A stretch of 64,000 bases of DNA, taken from the NCBI GenBank assembly GCA_008638375.1, contig CM018036.1, positions 11,036,328 to 11,100,327 of the forward strand, given 5' to 3'. The notes beneath the pieces are model-generated. The model saw only the letters and a program-made list of their open reading frames with translations, was not told the DNA's origin and made no database searches. Origin of the DNA: Nyssa sinensis (taxonomy: Eukaryota; Streptophyta; Magnoliopsida; Cornales; Nyssaceae). The translations under genes and the position numbers were made by a program. Numbering within the stretch: the first letter of the stretch is position 1; each line of letters starts with the position of its first letter. This document shows positions 10,988 to 22,084 of the stretch, piece by piece.

Positions 10988-13773
10988 TTTTTTTTTTGGG
11001 TAAAAGGCAATATATTAAAGAGAAAATGAACTACAAGAATAAAGGAGCATTCCTCTTAAAGAATAAGAAAGAAAAATACGAATAGGAAAAGAAAGCTAAC
11101 TGAACAAAGAAAAAAGAACTACAGAGTAAAAATACTTCTAGGGAGATTCCAGTACAAATCAGCTATCCAATTTTGGAAAGTGTTAGGGGTCTTCCTCCAA
11201 GTAGAAGCTTTGATGAGTACAACTTCATTGATGCTTTCGATGATCATATCAGGAGTTGAAATTTCCTTCTCCATATATAAGTGATTGTTCCTCTCTTTCA
11301 ATATAAAGTACACATTAGCGGCTAGCGAAAGTTTCCTGAGATTGGCCAAGAAGTTTTTACCATGAAAATGGTTGGAGTGTGCCAGTTACTAGGAGAGGCA
11401 TTGAGCCATGATGGTCTTCTAGATTTGATAGGAGAAACGGCAAGAAAAAAAGAAGTGGTCAGTAAATTCCTTTTGGTGATCATAGAGAAGGCACTTAGAC
11501 TTGGTGGTGAGCCCCCAGCTAGAGATAAGATCCCTTGTAGTAAGCTTTCCTTATCAGAGGATCCAAAGGATGAAGGAAAATTTGGTAACAATTTTATATG
11601 ACCAAACGGGATGGCTCCAAGGGGGGGAGGGGAGAGAAGGCCTGAGGCTTTGCTAGGCTGAGAAGGAACTGAAAGCACCAGAAGGATGCAGAAGCCAAAT
11701 GATTTTGTCTTGAAAAGAGGGGATGGGCTTAAAGGTTGCATGGGTGGTAACTTGAAGAGTAGCAAAAGCAAGGGAAACAATTCCAATATGTATCTTGGAT
11801 AATTGAAGCAACTTTGGCAGAATGGTGACTTAAGAAGTCAACGAATGATGCTATAGCTAAATCTTTCATAAATAGGGCCAACGGGATACCACTTATCATG
11901 CCATAGGAAAGTAGAGTTGCCATTTCCTATGACTGAGAGGGTAAGAGGCCTGAAAGTAGTTCTAAGGTTGAAAATATTCTTCCAGCACCAAGAGCTATTT
12001 GTTGAGGTCTGAATGGCCCATATACTTTGACCTTTTAAAAAGAATGAGTAAAACTACTTGATCTATAGGCTAGCTTTGTTAGTGCAGAGTTTCCATAAGA
12101 ACTTCATAATCAAAGCTTTATTCCAGGTTTCAAGCTTCCTTAGACTAAGGCCACCCTTAGATTTAGGAGTACAGATAGTAAACTATTAACCTTAGAGGCA
12201 TATGACTTGAGCTTTGGACCAGACCAGAGAAATTTCCTTAGATTTTCTCAATGCTTTACAGGACCCCTTTTGGAAGGATGAATATACTATATCAATAAAG
12301 CTGTATGCTATTAAGGATGGAGGATATAAGTTGAAGTCTCCCTGCATAGGTGAGAAGCTTTAAGGTCCATGATTTGATTTTGGAGATGACACTATCAATG
12401 AGAAGTTGACAATCTTTTACGGACAATTTTGAAGTTATAAGAGGGACACTAAGGTATTTAACTAGGAGATTTCCCTCATCAATTTCAAGGAAAGAGAGAA
12501 TGCTAGCTTTGATGGAGAGGCTGATGCCAGACATAAAAAGCTAGCATTTTTTGAGACTAGGTTGCAGGCCTGAATAGATGTAGAATTCATGAGGGGTTTT
12601 TTTAATGACTTGAGTTAAGGGCATAGAGGCTTGGCATAGGATGAATAAATTCGTCAACCAAACAAAGATGGGATATAGGGGGGTTAAAGCATTTAGGGTG
12701 GAAAGAAAATTTTGAATGACTAATATAAGAATCAAAAAACCAGGAGAAACCTTCTATAATGAGAAGGAAAAGGTAGGGGGGACATAGGACCCCCTTGTCT
12801 TAAACCCCTGCTATTAGCCAAAAAGCTATCAAGGTTTTCATTTATACTTACTGATAAAGTGTACGAGGACACACATTCCATGATCCATTTGTTGACCAAA
12901 GTAGGAAAATTGACAACTATGAGCATTTTATGAAGGAAACTGGCATGAGACAGAGTCAAAGGCCTTCCTTACATCAGCTTTAAGAGCTAAGCCGAAAGAA
13001 TTATGAGCTCTGGTGTAACCCCTTAATACTTCTTGCATGATAAGATTGTTGTCAACTATGGATCTTTCTTTAACAAATGCAAATTGGTTTGGCACCAATG
13101 AGGTAGGGCATAACTATTTTGATTCTAGAGGCAATCACTTTGGAGATGCATTTGTAAATAGTAAAGCAACAAGAGATTGGTCTAAAATTAGACATTTTAC
13201 TGGGATTAGAGATTTTGGGAACTAAAGCAATAGAGGTGGCATTCCATTCTTTCAGAAGGGTACCAGTATGAAACAAAAATTGAATGACTGTTAAAACATC
13301 ATCGCCTACAATGTCCCAGTTACTTTGGAAAAAAGAGGCATTATAGCCATTATTAGGGTTGGGGCGGTTTGAACCTTTCAAAGAGAACATTGCACTTCTG
13401 ATTTCTTCATCAATAACAGGCTTGGTAAGGTCTGTGGCCATTTGATCAGTGAATGCATGTTTAATTATGGACTGAAGCTTGGCATGGGTATCAGTAGGGA
13501 TGGAATGAGGTATATTAAACAGGTTTTGGAAATATGAGACAACTTGATTCACTAGATCAGGGTAAGAAGTAAGAAGCGAGTCTGCCATTAATGTCAATGA
13601 GGGAGAGGATTTGGTTTTTGCTTCTGTTTCCATTGACCTTTTTATGAAAAAAAGAAAGTGTTGGAATAAAATAGATTAAGCCATTTAACGTAAGACTTTT
13701 GGTGGTAGAATGATTCTTTTACTTGGCTTAGTTGAGCATAGTCATGGGTTAAAGCTCCTTCAATGTTCGTAAC
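10988..13773 (-). mobile_element. L1-type LINE, main fragment (RT to 3' end)
   Basis: The plus strand begins with poly-T (10988 on), the complement of the poly-A tail. Reading the minus strand down from 13773: a pre-RT segment (VKESFYHQKSYVKWL, FFHKKVNGNRSKNQI), RT block 1 at 13633-13070 (NFRPISCCFTIYKCISKVIA), a GLRQGGPMSPL block at 12959-12732, a later RT region at 12534-12292, and the C-terminal zf-RVT tail at 11349-11119 (LAANVYFILKERNNHLY). There are several frameshifts and stops. The sequence breaks at TAAC 13770-13773 and its upstream continuation resumes at 21499, beyond a nested insertion. Confidence 0.85.
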
Positions 13774-13916
13774 ACTATGTTTGGATGGAAGGAATAGGAA
13801 AGAAAGGAAAGGGAAGGAGAAGGAAGGGGAGCTTATATCATGTTTGTTTTAAAAATTTGGAAGGAAAGGGAGAGAAAGGGAGGGAGAACCTAATACTCAT
13901 TTCAGTAATTTTGTTA

Positions 13917-14302
13917 TGTTGACCGCTTCTTACGGAGACCGTTTGCAAGAACGAAAATGGTCCACAACTTCTTCAGCGTTTTCATCACGTTCATCATGTT
14001 CATGAAGTAGTAAGAACGATCCCATGATAATCTGAAGCAGTGGCGACACGTAGCCACCGAAAGCTTGATGGAAGCTTGGCTATAAATACTATAGTTTGGT
14101 CCCCAAACTCACTCGACTCAATCCCTTTCAGTCTTTCACCATCTAATTAGAGTGAGCAGAGTTTGGAAGTGCCAAAGGAAGAAGAAAACAGTGAGAAACA
14201 GAGAATAACATCAATGGCCGGAGGTATGCTTTATTATTTATTTCGGTTTTATGATTCATTTCAACTGTTTATTCCGCATTCTGTATCATTCTAGAGGTTT
14301 CA
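13917..14302 (+). repeat. Copia 5' LTR
   Basis: 386 bp, starting TGTTGACCGC and ending GGTTTCA. It contains TATAAATA at about 14081-14088 as the likely promoter. The primer binding site starts two bases after its end. Confidence 0.95.
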
Positions 14303-14962
14303 TTTGGTATCAAAGCAAGAATTACATCTCTGCCTTGGTGTTTTATCACTCTCTGTGTTTATCTCTGTTTTTGGACTGTTATCACTCTCTCTGTTTATCT
14401 TTGTTTTTGCGTTGAAATTTTTTAAGAAATTGAGTTTTGTTTTTGGGTCATTTTTTATTCAAAACAACAAAATCATATTCAAAAACAACATTTCTAAGAT
14501 GAAAATAATAATTTTATTTGTCGCGGGCTGAGTCGCCGTTGACGGAAGAGGTGATCAACCAAGTGCTGGAAACCTGCTGTGCGGCTTGAGTTTTTTTGAT
14601 TTAATTTGGGCCAAACTGGGTTGAGTCTGACCCGACCCACCCATTCAGATGGCTGCCCAACACTGTTACTTTATGGTAAAAATTTTAAATTTGAGTTTGA
14701 GGGGTGTTTGGTTAGAAAGGAGAAGCTATCCAATGATTGGCTTACAAATATACAGTAAATGAAAAAATAACAGGAAATAAAAAAAAATTGGTAAAAATTT
14801 GGTTTGGGCAGTGACTTGAACCGGATAAATTTTTGCTCATTTTTGCGTATAGTTTATTTAATTGTGTGCAATTTAGATGATTGTTGTGTAAATTTAATAA
14901 TTATGCTCATATTTAGTTTGCATGAATTGATTATTTTTGCTCTACATGCAATTTTTGGATGA

Positions 14963-15003
<41 letters not shown>

Positions 15004-15857
15004 AAGGCATGAAATTAAATGTTATGCATAATATTATAGTTTTAATTATGCAATGTTTATGCTTAAATTGTGAGAATATTCTGCGCATAATAATAACATG
15101 TTAATTTTAGTTAAAATTATGCAATTTATAATTATTTTCATATTTAGTTAATCCTTATGTTTAAAAGGTATAATGTCTAGTGATCAATATGATTTTTGGT
15201 TAATTAGATAATAGCCACAGCATCTTTAATTAAATAAAAGTCATATATTATGATTGATTAGGATCACATAAATAATATTTAGACATTAATTGTAATTAAC
15301 CATACTTAGTAAAATAAATTTTATCCCACAGGAATTTTTTGTTATATGATTAATTATGATAAAATATCAAATTATTCATAACTTACCCACATGAATTATG
15401 AATTAATTTAATAATTTGATAGTTTTATCATAAAGTTTAATATTAGAAAGAATATACATCAAATTATAATCATTAATGGACTATTTGCTGTGGGAGTATG
15501 AATGTGTACATCTAAGGAGGTTCTGTCTAGGAGACTGGATTTTAAATGGGACCATTGTGAGCCCTCTAATCTTTCTTAGGAATCTTGAAGTTCTGTCTAG
15601 GAAAGAAAAATCTTTCCTGGGAACTTACTTAGTAGTCCTATTTCTTGCTGCGGTAAAATAGGCCTTATATATGATTATTGAGGAAATAATTTGATAAATT
15701 CTATCATAAAGAATAATTGAATCTGCTTGAATTAAAAATTTAGCTCACAGGCAATTTTTACGTCATTAGATTAATTTTTTAAGCATGATTCACATTGGTA
15801 GATCATGAACTTCATTTATGCCTCATTTTAATTTAAACATGTATGTTTAATTTATGC
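14303..15857 (+). other. Copia leader: PBS and long untranslated region
   Basis: Primer binding site at 14305-14316, then AT-rich sequence with a (TA)n run at 14963-14999. No gag codons are recognised until about 15861. A TTTATGCAG acceptor-like site at 15850-15858 could end a leader intron; this is inference. Confidence 0.5.
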
Positions 15858-15860
15858 AGC

Positions 15861-16933
15861 TAGCCAACCTGTTAAATTTTCTGATGTTGGTTGTGATATT
15901 TCCGAACTTAAGGGTGATAACTTTAAAATGTGAAAAGAAAGGGTCTTACTTCATTTAGGGTGGATGGACATTGCTTATGCTATAAGGAAAGATGAACCAA
16001 CTGCAGTTAACAATACCAGCACTGAAGTTGAGATTGCTCTTTATGAGCATTGGGAGCGATCCAATCGACTTAGTGTTATGTTCATAAAAACCAGAATCTC
16101 TGCTGGTATTCGTGGTTCAGTCGATCAGCATACCACAGTCCGTGATTTACTCAAGGCCATTGACGAACAATTTGTCACTTCAGATAAGGCGCTTGCTAGC
16201 ACCCTAATTATGAAGTTTTGTTCCACAAGGCTCGACATTGTAAGAGGTGTGCGTGAGCACATCATGCAGATAAGGGACACTGCAGCTCAACTTAACAAAC
16301 TGGAGGTTGATATTTTAGATTCTTTTCTCGTGCACTATATTCTGAATACTCTCCCACCTCAATACAGTCCTTTCAAAATCTCCTACAACACACATAAGAA
16401 TAAATGGTCTATTAATGAACTTATGACCATGTGTGTTCAAGAGGAAGGGAGATTGATTATGGAGACGGGAGAGAGTGAAATGTTGGCTACGCAGGGAAAG
16501 AATAAAGCTCAAAGCCAATAAGAAAGGGAAAGAGAAAGGGAAAGAGAAGTTGGTTCCACAAGCTGATATAAAGAAAGATCCGGTGTGTTTCTTCTATAAA
16601 AAGAAGGAACATGCTAAGAAGGATTGTCCCAAATTCCAGAAATGGCTAGAAAAGAAAGGTAATCAATTCTCTTTAGTTTATTATGAATCCAATATGGTTG
16701 ATATTGTTTACAACACTTGGTGGATTGATTCTGGTTCTACAATCCACATTTTGAATTCCTTGCAGGGTATGCGAAACCTAAGGAAGCCGGTGAGAAGTGA
16801 ACAAGGCATCTATTCGGGAAACAATATGCATTCACATGTGGATGCTGTTGGAACATGCAATTTGATTTTAAGTAGTGGTTTTGAATTAATTCTAGAAAAG
16901 ACCTTTTATATTCCTAGTTTTCTAGGAATTTAA
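15861..16933 (+). pseudogene. Copia gag and protease (broken)
   Basis: Gag is recognised from SQPVKFSDVGC at about 15861 through LKGDNFKM, then a TGA at about 15931 where the family has Trp (KMWKER). The frame 15964-16521 continues gag (LHLGWMDIAYAIRKDEP). A frameshift near 16480-16520 leads into a zinc knuckle at 16585-16626 (CFFYKKKEHAKKDC), in which the second Cys of CCHC is Tyr. The aspartic protease follows, with an intact DSG at 16727-16735 (WWIDSGSTIH). It is non-functional because of the stop and shift. Confidence 0.85.
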
Positions 16934-16993
16934 TTTCAGTTTCTAAACTTGTACCATTGGGATACTCTTTTAGTTTAATTTATAAATCTGAAA

Positions 16994-18335
16994 TTGTTGG
17001 AGTTGGTACATTGTGTGATGGTCTTTTCTGTATTAATTTACAAAATGATGCCACTCATAATGCTATGCATGTTCACACTTGGTATAAAGAGATGTGTTGT
17101 AAATGAGGATTCTGCTATATTATGGCACCGGAGATTAGGTCATATCTCCATTGAGCGTATTAAAAGATTAGTAAATGATGGGGTACTTAGTACTCTTGAC
17201 TTTACTGATTTTGAAACTTGTGTGGACTGCATAAAGGGAAAGCATACCAATAAGTCTACGAAAGGTGCCGCAAGGAGTTCTCACATATTGGAAATCATAC
17301 ATACAGACATTTGTAGTCCAGACATGGACTCACATGGTCAAAGATACTTCATCTCATTCATTAATGACTATTCACGATACATGTATCTCTACTTGTTTCA
17401 TAATAAGAATGAAGCATTAGATGCCTTTAAAGTTTTCAAGGCTGAAGTAAAGAAATAATGCGATAAGAAAATTAAGATTGTGAGGTCAGACAGAGGTGGA
17501 GAATACTATGGTAGATATACAGAAGATGGACAAGCACATGGTCCCTTTGCGAGGTTTCTTCAGGAAAATGGGATTGTTCCCCAATACACCATGCCTGGTT
17601 CACCAGACCAAAATGGTGTAGCTGAATGAAGAAACCGAACATTATTAGATATGGTGAGGAGCATGCAGAGTAGCTCCAATCTTCCTAAGTACTTGTGGAC
17701 TGAGGCACTAAAGACGGTTGTGTACATCTTAAATCGGGTCCCAACCAAAGCTGTTCCTAAAACACCATTTGAGTTATTTAAAGGTTGGAAACCGAGTTTA
17801 AGGCATATACGTGTTTGGGGATGCCTGTTTGAAGTGAGAATTTATAATCCACAAGAGAAGAAATTGGACCCGAGGACCATTAGTGGCTATTTTATTGGAT
17901 ATGCTGAAAGGTTCAAAGGTTACAAATTTTATTGTCCATCTCATACCACTAGGATTGTGGAATCAAGGAATGCCAAATTTCTTGAGAATGACTTGATCAG
18001 TGGGAGGGATCATTCAAGGAACACAATTTCTGAAAATGATCATTTCAGGTAATCAACCTTCCACTTCAAGTAATAGATTGATTGTTGTTCATAACACCCC
18101 TTCAGTACAAATTGGTGTTGAACAACCAATCATTGAAGTTCCACAAGCGGTTGACATCATTCAAGTGGGTCAGGGAGTTCAAGAATTACCAATTTCTGAA
18201 CAACCAGTTGAACCACATCTTCCCCAAGAAGATGTTGGTGCAACATTAAGAAGATCTACTAGAACAAAAAATTCAGCTATTCCTAGTGACTATGTAGTGT
18301 ATCTACAAGAAACTGACTATGATATAGAAACATGA
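16994..18335 (+). pseudogene. Copia integrase (broken)
   Basis: The N-terminal HHCC zinc region is at about 17119-17250 (WHRRLGHIS ... CVDCIKGK). The core follows with TDICSPDMDS (first Asp, ~17300) and VRSDRGGEYYG (second Asp, ~17482). The catalytic Glu is retained in NGVAE at ~17610-17627, but the next codon is TGA where the family has Arg. Frame 17651-18052 continues the core end and C-terminal part (LWTEALKTVVYILNRVPTKA; GYFIGYAERFKGYKFY). A TAA at 17456-17458 and the TGA break the frame. Confidence 0.88.
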
Positions 18336-19913
18336 AGATTGTCCCGAATCTTTTTCACAAGCCATTAATTGTAAAGAGTCCGAATATTGGTATAATGCCA
18401 TGATAGAGGAAATGAATTCCATGAGGGACAATAATGTTTGGAGTCTTGTAGAGTTGCCTAATGGAGCCAAAGCCATTGGCAATAAATGGGTCTTTAAGAC
18501 CAAAAGGGACTCATTGGGCAACATTGAGAGATACAAAGCTAGACTTGTTGCTAAGGGATTCACTCAAAAGGAAGGAATTGATTACAAGGAGACATTCTCT
18601 CCTGTATCTAAGAAAAATTCCCTAAGGATTGTTTTGGCATTGGTAGCACATTTTGACATGGAATTGCATCAAATGGATGTGAAAACGGCTTTTCTCAATG
18701 ATGATTTAGAGGAGGAGGTTTACATGAAACAACTTGAAGGATTCCTTTCTAGTGATGGTGAGCACTTGGTTTGCAAGCTTAATAAATCCATATATGGTTT
18801 AAAACAAGCATCCCGTCAATGGTATTACAAGTTTCATGGTGTTATTTCTTCATTTAGATTTGTTGAAAACATCATGGATCATTGTATATACTAGAAAGTC
18901 AGTGGGAGTAAGATATGTTTTCTTGTTTTATATGTGAATGATATTCTACTTGCAACTAATGATAAGGGATTGTTACATGAGGTGAAACAATTCTTCTCTA
19001 AGAATTTTGATACTGAAGGATATAGGTGAGGCATCTTATGTCATTGGCATTAAGATCCATAGAGACAGATGCAAAGGCATATTAGGTCTGTCTCAGGAAA
19101 CCTATATCAATAAAGTCTCACAGAGATATCGGATGAAGGTTGTTCACCAAGTGTAGCTCCTATTGTGAAGGGTGATAGGTTTAATTTGAACCAATGCCCA
19201 AAGAATGACTTGGAAAGGGAACAAATGCAGAACATCCCATATACCTTAGTTGTTGGAAGCCTAATGTATGCTTAAGTTTGCACCAGACCTGACATAGCTT
19301 ATGCTGTGGGTATGTTGGAACGATATAAGAGTAATCCAAGTTTAGACCACTGGAGAGCTGCAAAGAAAGTGATGCGGTACCTTCAAGGCACCAAGGACTA
19401 CATGCTTATCTACAGACGGACTGACAGATTTGGAAGTAGTTGGTTACTACGATTTAGGCTTTGCTGGTTGTGTGGATTCACATAAATCAACATCAGGTTA
19501 CATCTTTATGATGGCTAGGTGGAGCTATTTCATGGACGAGTGCCAAACAGTCCTTGACTGCTACTTCCACTATGGAAGCTGAGTTCGTGGCTTGTTTTGA
19601 GGCTACATCGAATGGTGTATGACTTAGGAGTTTTATTTCGGAGCTTAGAATCATGGATTCTATCCATAGACCATTGAGGATATTTTGTGACAATTCAGCT
19701 GCTGTTTTTATGGCTAAGAATAATAAAAGTGGTAGTCGAAGTAAGCATATCGACATTAAGTACTTAGCCATAAGGGAACGTGTTAAGGAAGAAAAAGTGG
19801 TCATTGAACACATCAACACTGAATTGATGATTGCTGATCCTTTGACTAAGGGCATGCCACCATCTAAATTCAAGGATCATGTAATGTCAATAGGACTTAA
19901 TTCCATTATGTAG
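18336..19913 (+). pseudogene. Copia reverse transcriptase and RNase H (broken)
   Basis: RT starts at about 18390 (MIEEMNSM, then NKWVFKTKRDSLGNIERYKA and QMDVKTAFLNDDLEEEVYM). The active-site motif at 18931-18942 reads YVND; the second position of the usual YVDD is Asn, a one-base change that would abolish catalysis. A TAG lies at about 18892-18894 and there are further shifts around 19025-19640. RNase H ends the pol at 19653-19913 (RIFCDNSAAVFMAKN; SKHIDIKYLAIRE; ADPLTKGMPP). Confidence 0.9.
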
Positions 19914-20227
19914 TTTATTCATTGTACGAACTATGTTTTCTCATTGAAACTCTTACTTAATGTGATTTTTTCTCATATTTGTGTGCACCTTAAGTTTAAG
20001 AAAAATTCATCTGTGTTGGACCAAGAATGAACATAGGGTTTATTCATTAAGAAATTGTTGCCACATAAATTATAATATTTAAAAAATAAATACATAATAA
20101 TACATGGAAGGTAATGCTCGTCATTAGAGGACCTATCGCCATGATTCATGTATTTATTACTTAAATACAAGATTATCGATGAGTTTAAGAGAGACATTAG
20201 ATTAGAAGTGTGGACCAAGTGGGAGAA

Positions 20228-20595
20228 TGTTGACCGCTTCTCACGAAGACCGTTCGCAAGAACGAAAATGGTCCACAACTTCCTTAGCGTTTTCATCACG
20301 TTCATGAAGCAGTAAGAACGATCCCTATGATAATCTGAAGCAGTGGCGACATGTAGCCACTGAAAGCTTGGTTATAAATGCTGCGGTTTGGTCCCTAAAC
20401 TCACTCGACTCAATCCCCTTCAGTCTTACACCATCTAATTAGAGTGAGCAGAGTTTGGAAGTGCCAAAGGAAGAAGAAAACAGTGAGAAACAGAGAATAA
20501 CATCAATGGCCGGAGGTATGCTTTATTATTTATTTCGGTTTTTACGATTCATTTCAACTGTTTATTCTGCATTATGAATCGTTCTAGAGCTTTCA
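20228..20595 (+). repeat. Copia 3' LTR
   Basis: 368 bp, TGTTGACC...TTTCA, directly after the purine tract GTGGGAGAA. It lacks about 9 bp and about 10 bp present in the 5' LTR. It is followed by the target copy TGTTA. Confidence 0.95.
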
Positions 20596-20942
20596 TGTTA
20601 TTCCTCCAAAAGTAGGTAGGAAATGGAGGAAAATGAAAGAAAGATTTAATGAATCTTTAATAATACTAATATTATCCTTAAAATTATAAAAGTCAAAATA
20701 AAAATGACACCTTTATCCTAAGGCATTAAAATGGTATAATAATAAAATAATATAAAATTCTTTCCTTTCCTTTCTCTCCTTTATCATTCCCAAACAAGAT
20801 GAAAGGATTATATTAGTTTTTCCTCTCATTTCCTTTCATTAGTTATCCAAACATAAATGAGGGATTACTCTCTCTCTCTCTTCTCCTTTCCTTTCCCTTG
20901 TAACTAATACTCTTATTTCCTTTCATTTCCCTCATACTTATC

Positions 20943-21485
20943 TGATATACCACAAAGTGACAAATCAGTTCTCATGTGACACGTGTGACTACGGAGCTCG
21001 GCCATCCGGAGCATACTCAAACGCTCGGCCATTCAGAACATACTTACCCCCTTATCCTCCAGAACTCAAGCCTGAGTACAAGACCTTCAGGGCACTCTCT
21101 AGGGTACAAAACTCATCACCGCCTTAACACCCTACCGAGCAAAGGATAAGAAACAGTCTTCAATAAGGAAATTACCACTCACAGATATCTCTCAAACGCA
21201 GTGTCCAACATGGAAACTGCCATTCTCCGATGATCAAATCCCTATATTCATGACTCCAAATCCTAATCAACTTAGGAAAGCCACAACCTATAAATTAAAC
21301 CCTAAGGTACGCCTTTTAAATTTATACTCATTTTTTGGCTTACATTACAGTCTTTTAATTCAGTTTTATTGACTTAAGTATCGGAGCGGCTACCGCCGAA
21401 GCCAATTCGGTAACCCTCTAATCTTCTTTTTGAGTGTTCTTCAGGGAGCAGAATTTGGAATTCACATCGGCCAAAAAATACAGCA
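20943..21485 (+). mobile_element. Solo LTR of a Tat-type Ty3/gypsy family
   Basis: It starts TGATATACCACAAAGTGAC and ends AAAAAATACAGCA. Read 5'-3', it parallels the reverse complement of the LTRs at 48057-48486 and 57592-58050. Shared blocks are TGATATACCA at the start, CTAGGGTACA, GGAAACT(G/A)C, ATGACTCC(A/T)AATCCTA, CAACCTATAAAT and ATCGGAGCGGCTACC. Flanks TTATC (20938-20942) and TTATT (21486-21490) fit a slightly decayed 5-bp target duplication. No internal region remains, so LTR-LTR recombination is inferred. Confidence 0.78.
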
Positions 21486-21498
21486 TTATTATCCAAAC

Positions 21499-21690
21499 TA
21501 ACTGTAAGTTCTGAATTGGAGGAGTCATGTTCAAGTTGAAGCTGAATGCTCTCGAGTTTGGATCTAATGATCTCCACTCTAGAAGATATATTATTGAAAA
21601 GTATTTGTTTAACTTTCTTAGATGCGGCTTTAAGAGCTTTTGTTTGATTGAAAGTCCGAATTTTCTACTACCTTGAATGGAGGAAGGCAT
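21499..21690 (-). mobile_element. Upstream fragment of the L1-type LINE split at 13773
   Basis: The minus-strand translation (with one frameshift) reads NQTKALKAASKKVKQ, FNNISSRVEIIRSKLESIQL and HDSSNSELTV. This is the Lys/Leu-rich linker between endonuclease and RT in plant LINE ORF2. It runs on naturally into TNIEGALTHDYAQLSQVKE, which starts at 13773, so both are one LINE. Confidence 0.6.
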
Positions 21691-22084
21691 GTAGTAATAG
21701 TTATATATATATTTTTTTATAAATTTTACTTAATCAAATTTAATTTAATGCTCTTATAGAATAATACCGATAGATTGAATTGATAGGCGTATCCTAAATT
21801 TAAAAATCGTTAATTTAAGTTTTTTATTTTTAAATTTTATATATTTGTAATGTGAATTTTACAAAGATAAAAGGAGTTAAAGTTTACTGACAAAGTTGTT
21901 GACATACGTCCAACCGAAAGATTAAATTTTTTTTTTAATGAGTTCTTGGTTGCACGCCGGAATAAAATTCTTGGCTTCACCCCCTGGAGCCAACCGTTAT
22001 AAGGGTTTTGATATCTGCACGGTACATATAATAGACACTTGACAGTTGACACTATCATAGTAGTAGCATTGAAGAGGAATACTA
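21691..22084. other. Upstream region of the PPR gene
   Basis: AT-rich, with runs of T near 21705-21718 and 21928-21938. It should hold the PPR promoter and 5'UTR; no distinct TATA box is convincing. Confidence 0.4.

Larger units (their letters stand above)
13917..20595 (+). mobile_element. Complete but inactive Ty1/copia retrotransposon, 6.7 kb
   Basis: It has two similar LTRs (13917-14302 and 20228-20595), both TGTTGACC...TTCA, and a perfect 5-bp target duplication TGTTA at 13912-13916 and 20596-20600. The primer binding site TGGTATCAAAGC at 14305-14316 is complementary to initiator tRNA-Met with one change. The polypurine tract AAGTGGGAGA lies at about 20218-20227. Domain order gag, protease, integrase, RT, RNase H is copia-type. 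The coding region has numerous stops and frameshifts, and the RT active site reads YVND instead of YVDD. The leader between the PBS and the gag block is about 1.5 kb and AT-rich, longer than usual. By eye the LTRs differ at roughly 20 positions plus two deletions in the 3' LTR, so the insertion is not recent. Confidence 0.95.
13774..21498. mobile_element. Purine-rich MITE-like element, split by a copia element and a solo LTR
   Basis: Visible pieces are 13774-13916, 20596-20942 and 21486-21498. The left end reads ACTATGTTTGGATGGAAGG followed by GGAAAG-rich sequence. The right side has the inverse: TTTCC-rich runs and ATCCAAAC at 20845-20852 and again at 21491-21498. TAAC flanks both outer ends (13770-13773 and 21499-21502), a possible target duplication. 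The middle copy of ATCCAAAC means either two adjacent elements or an imperfect palindrome; I cannot decide. Flanking LINE codons run on smoothly when the whole block is removed. Confidence 0.5.
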
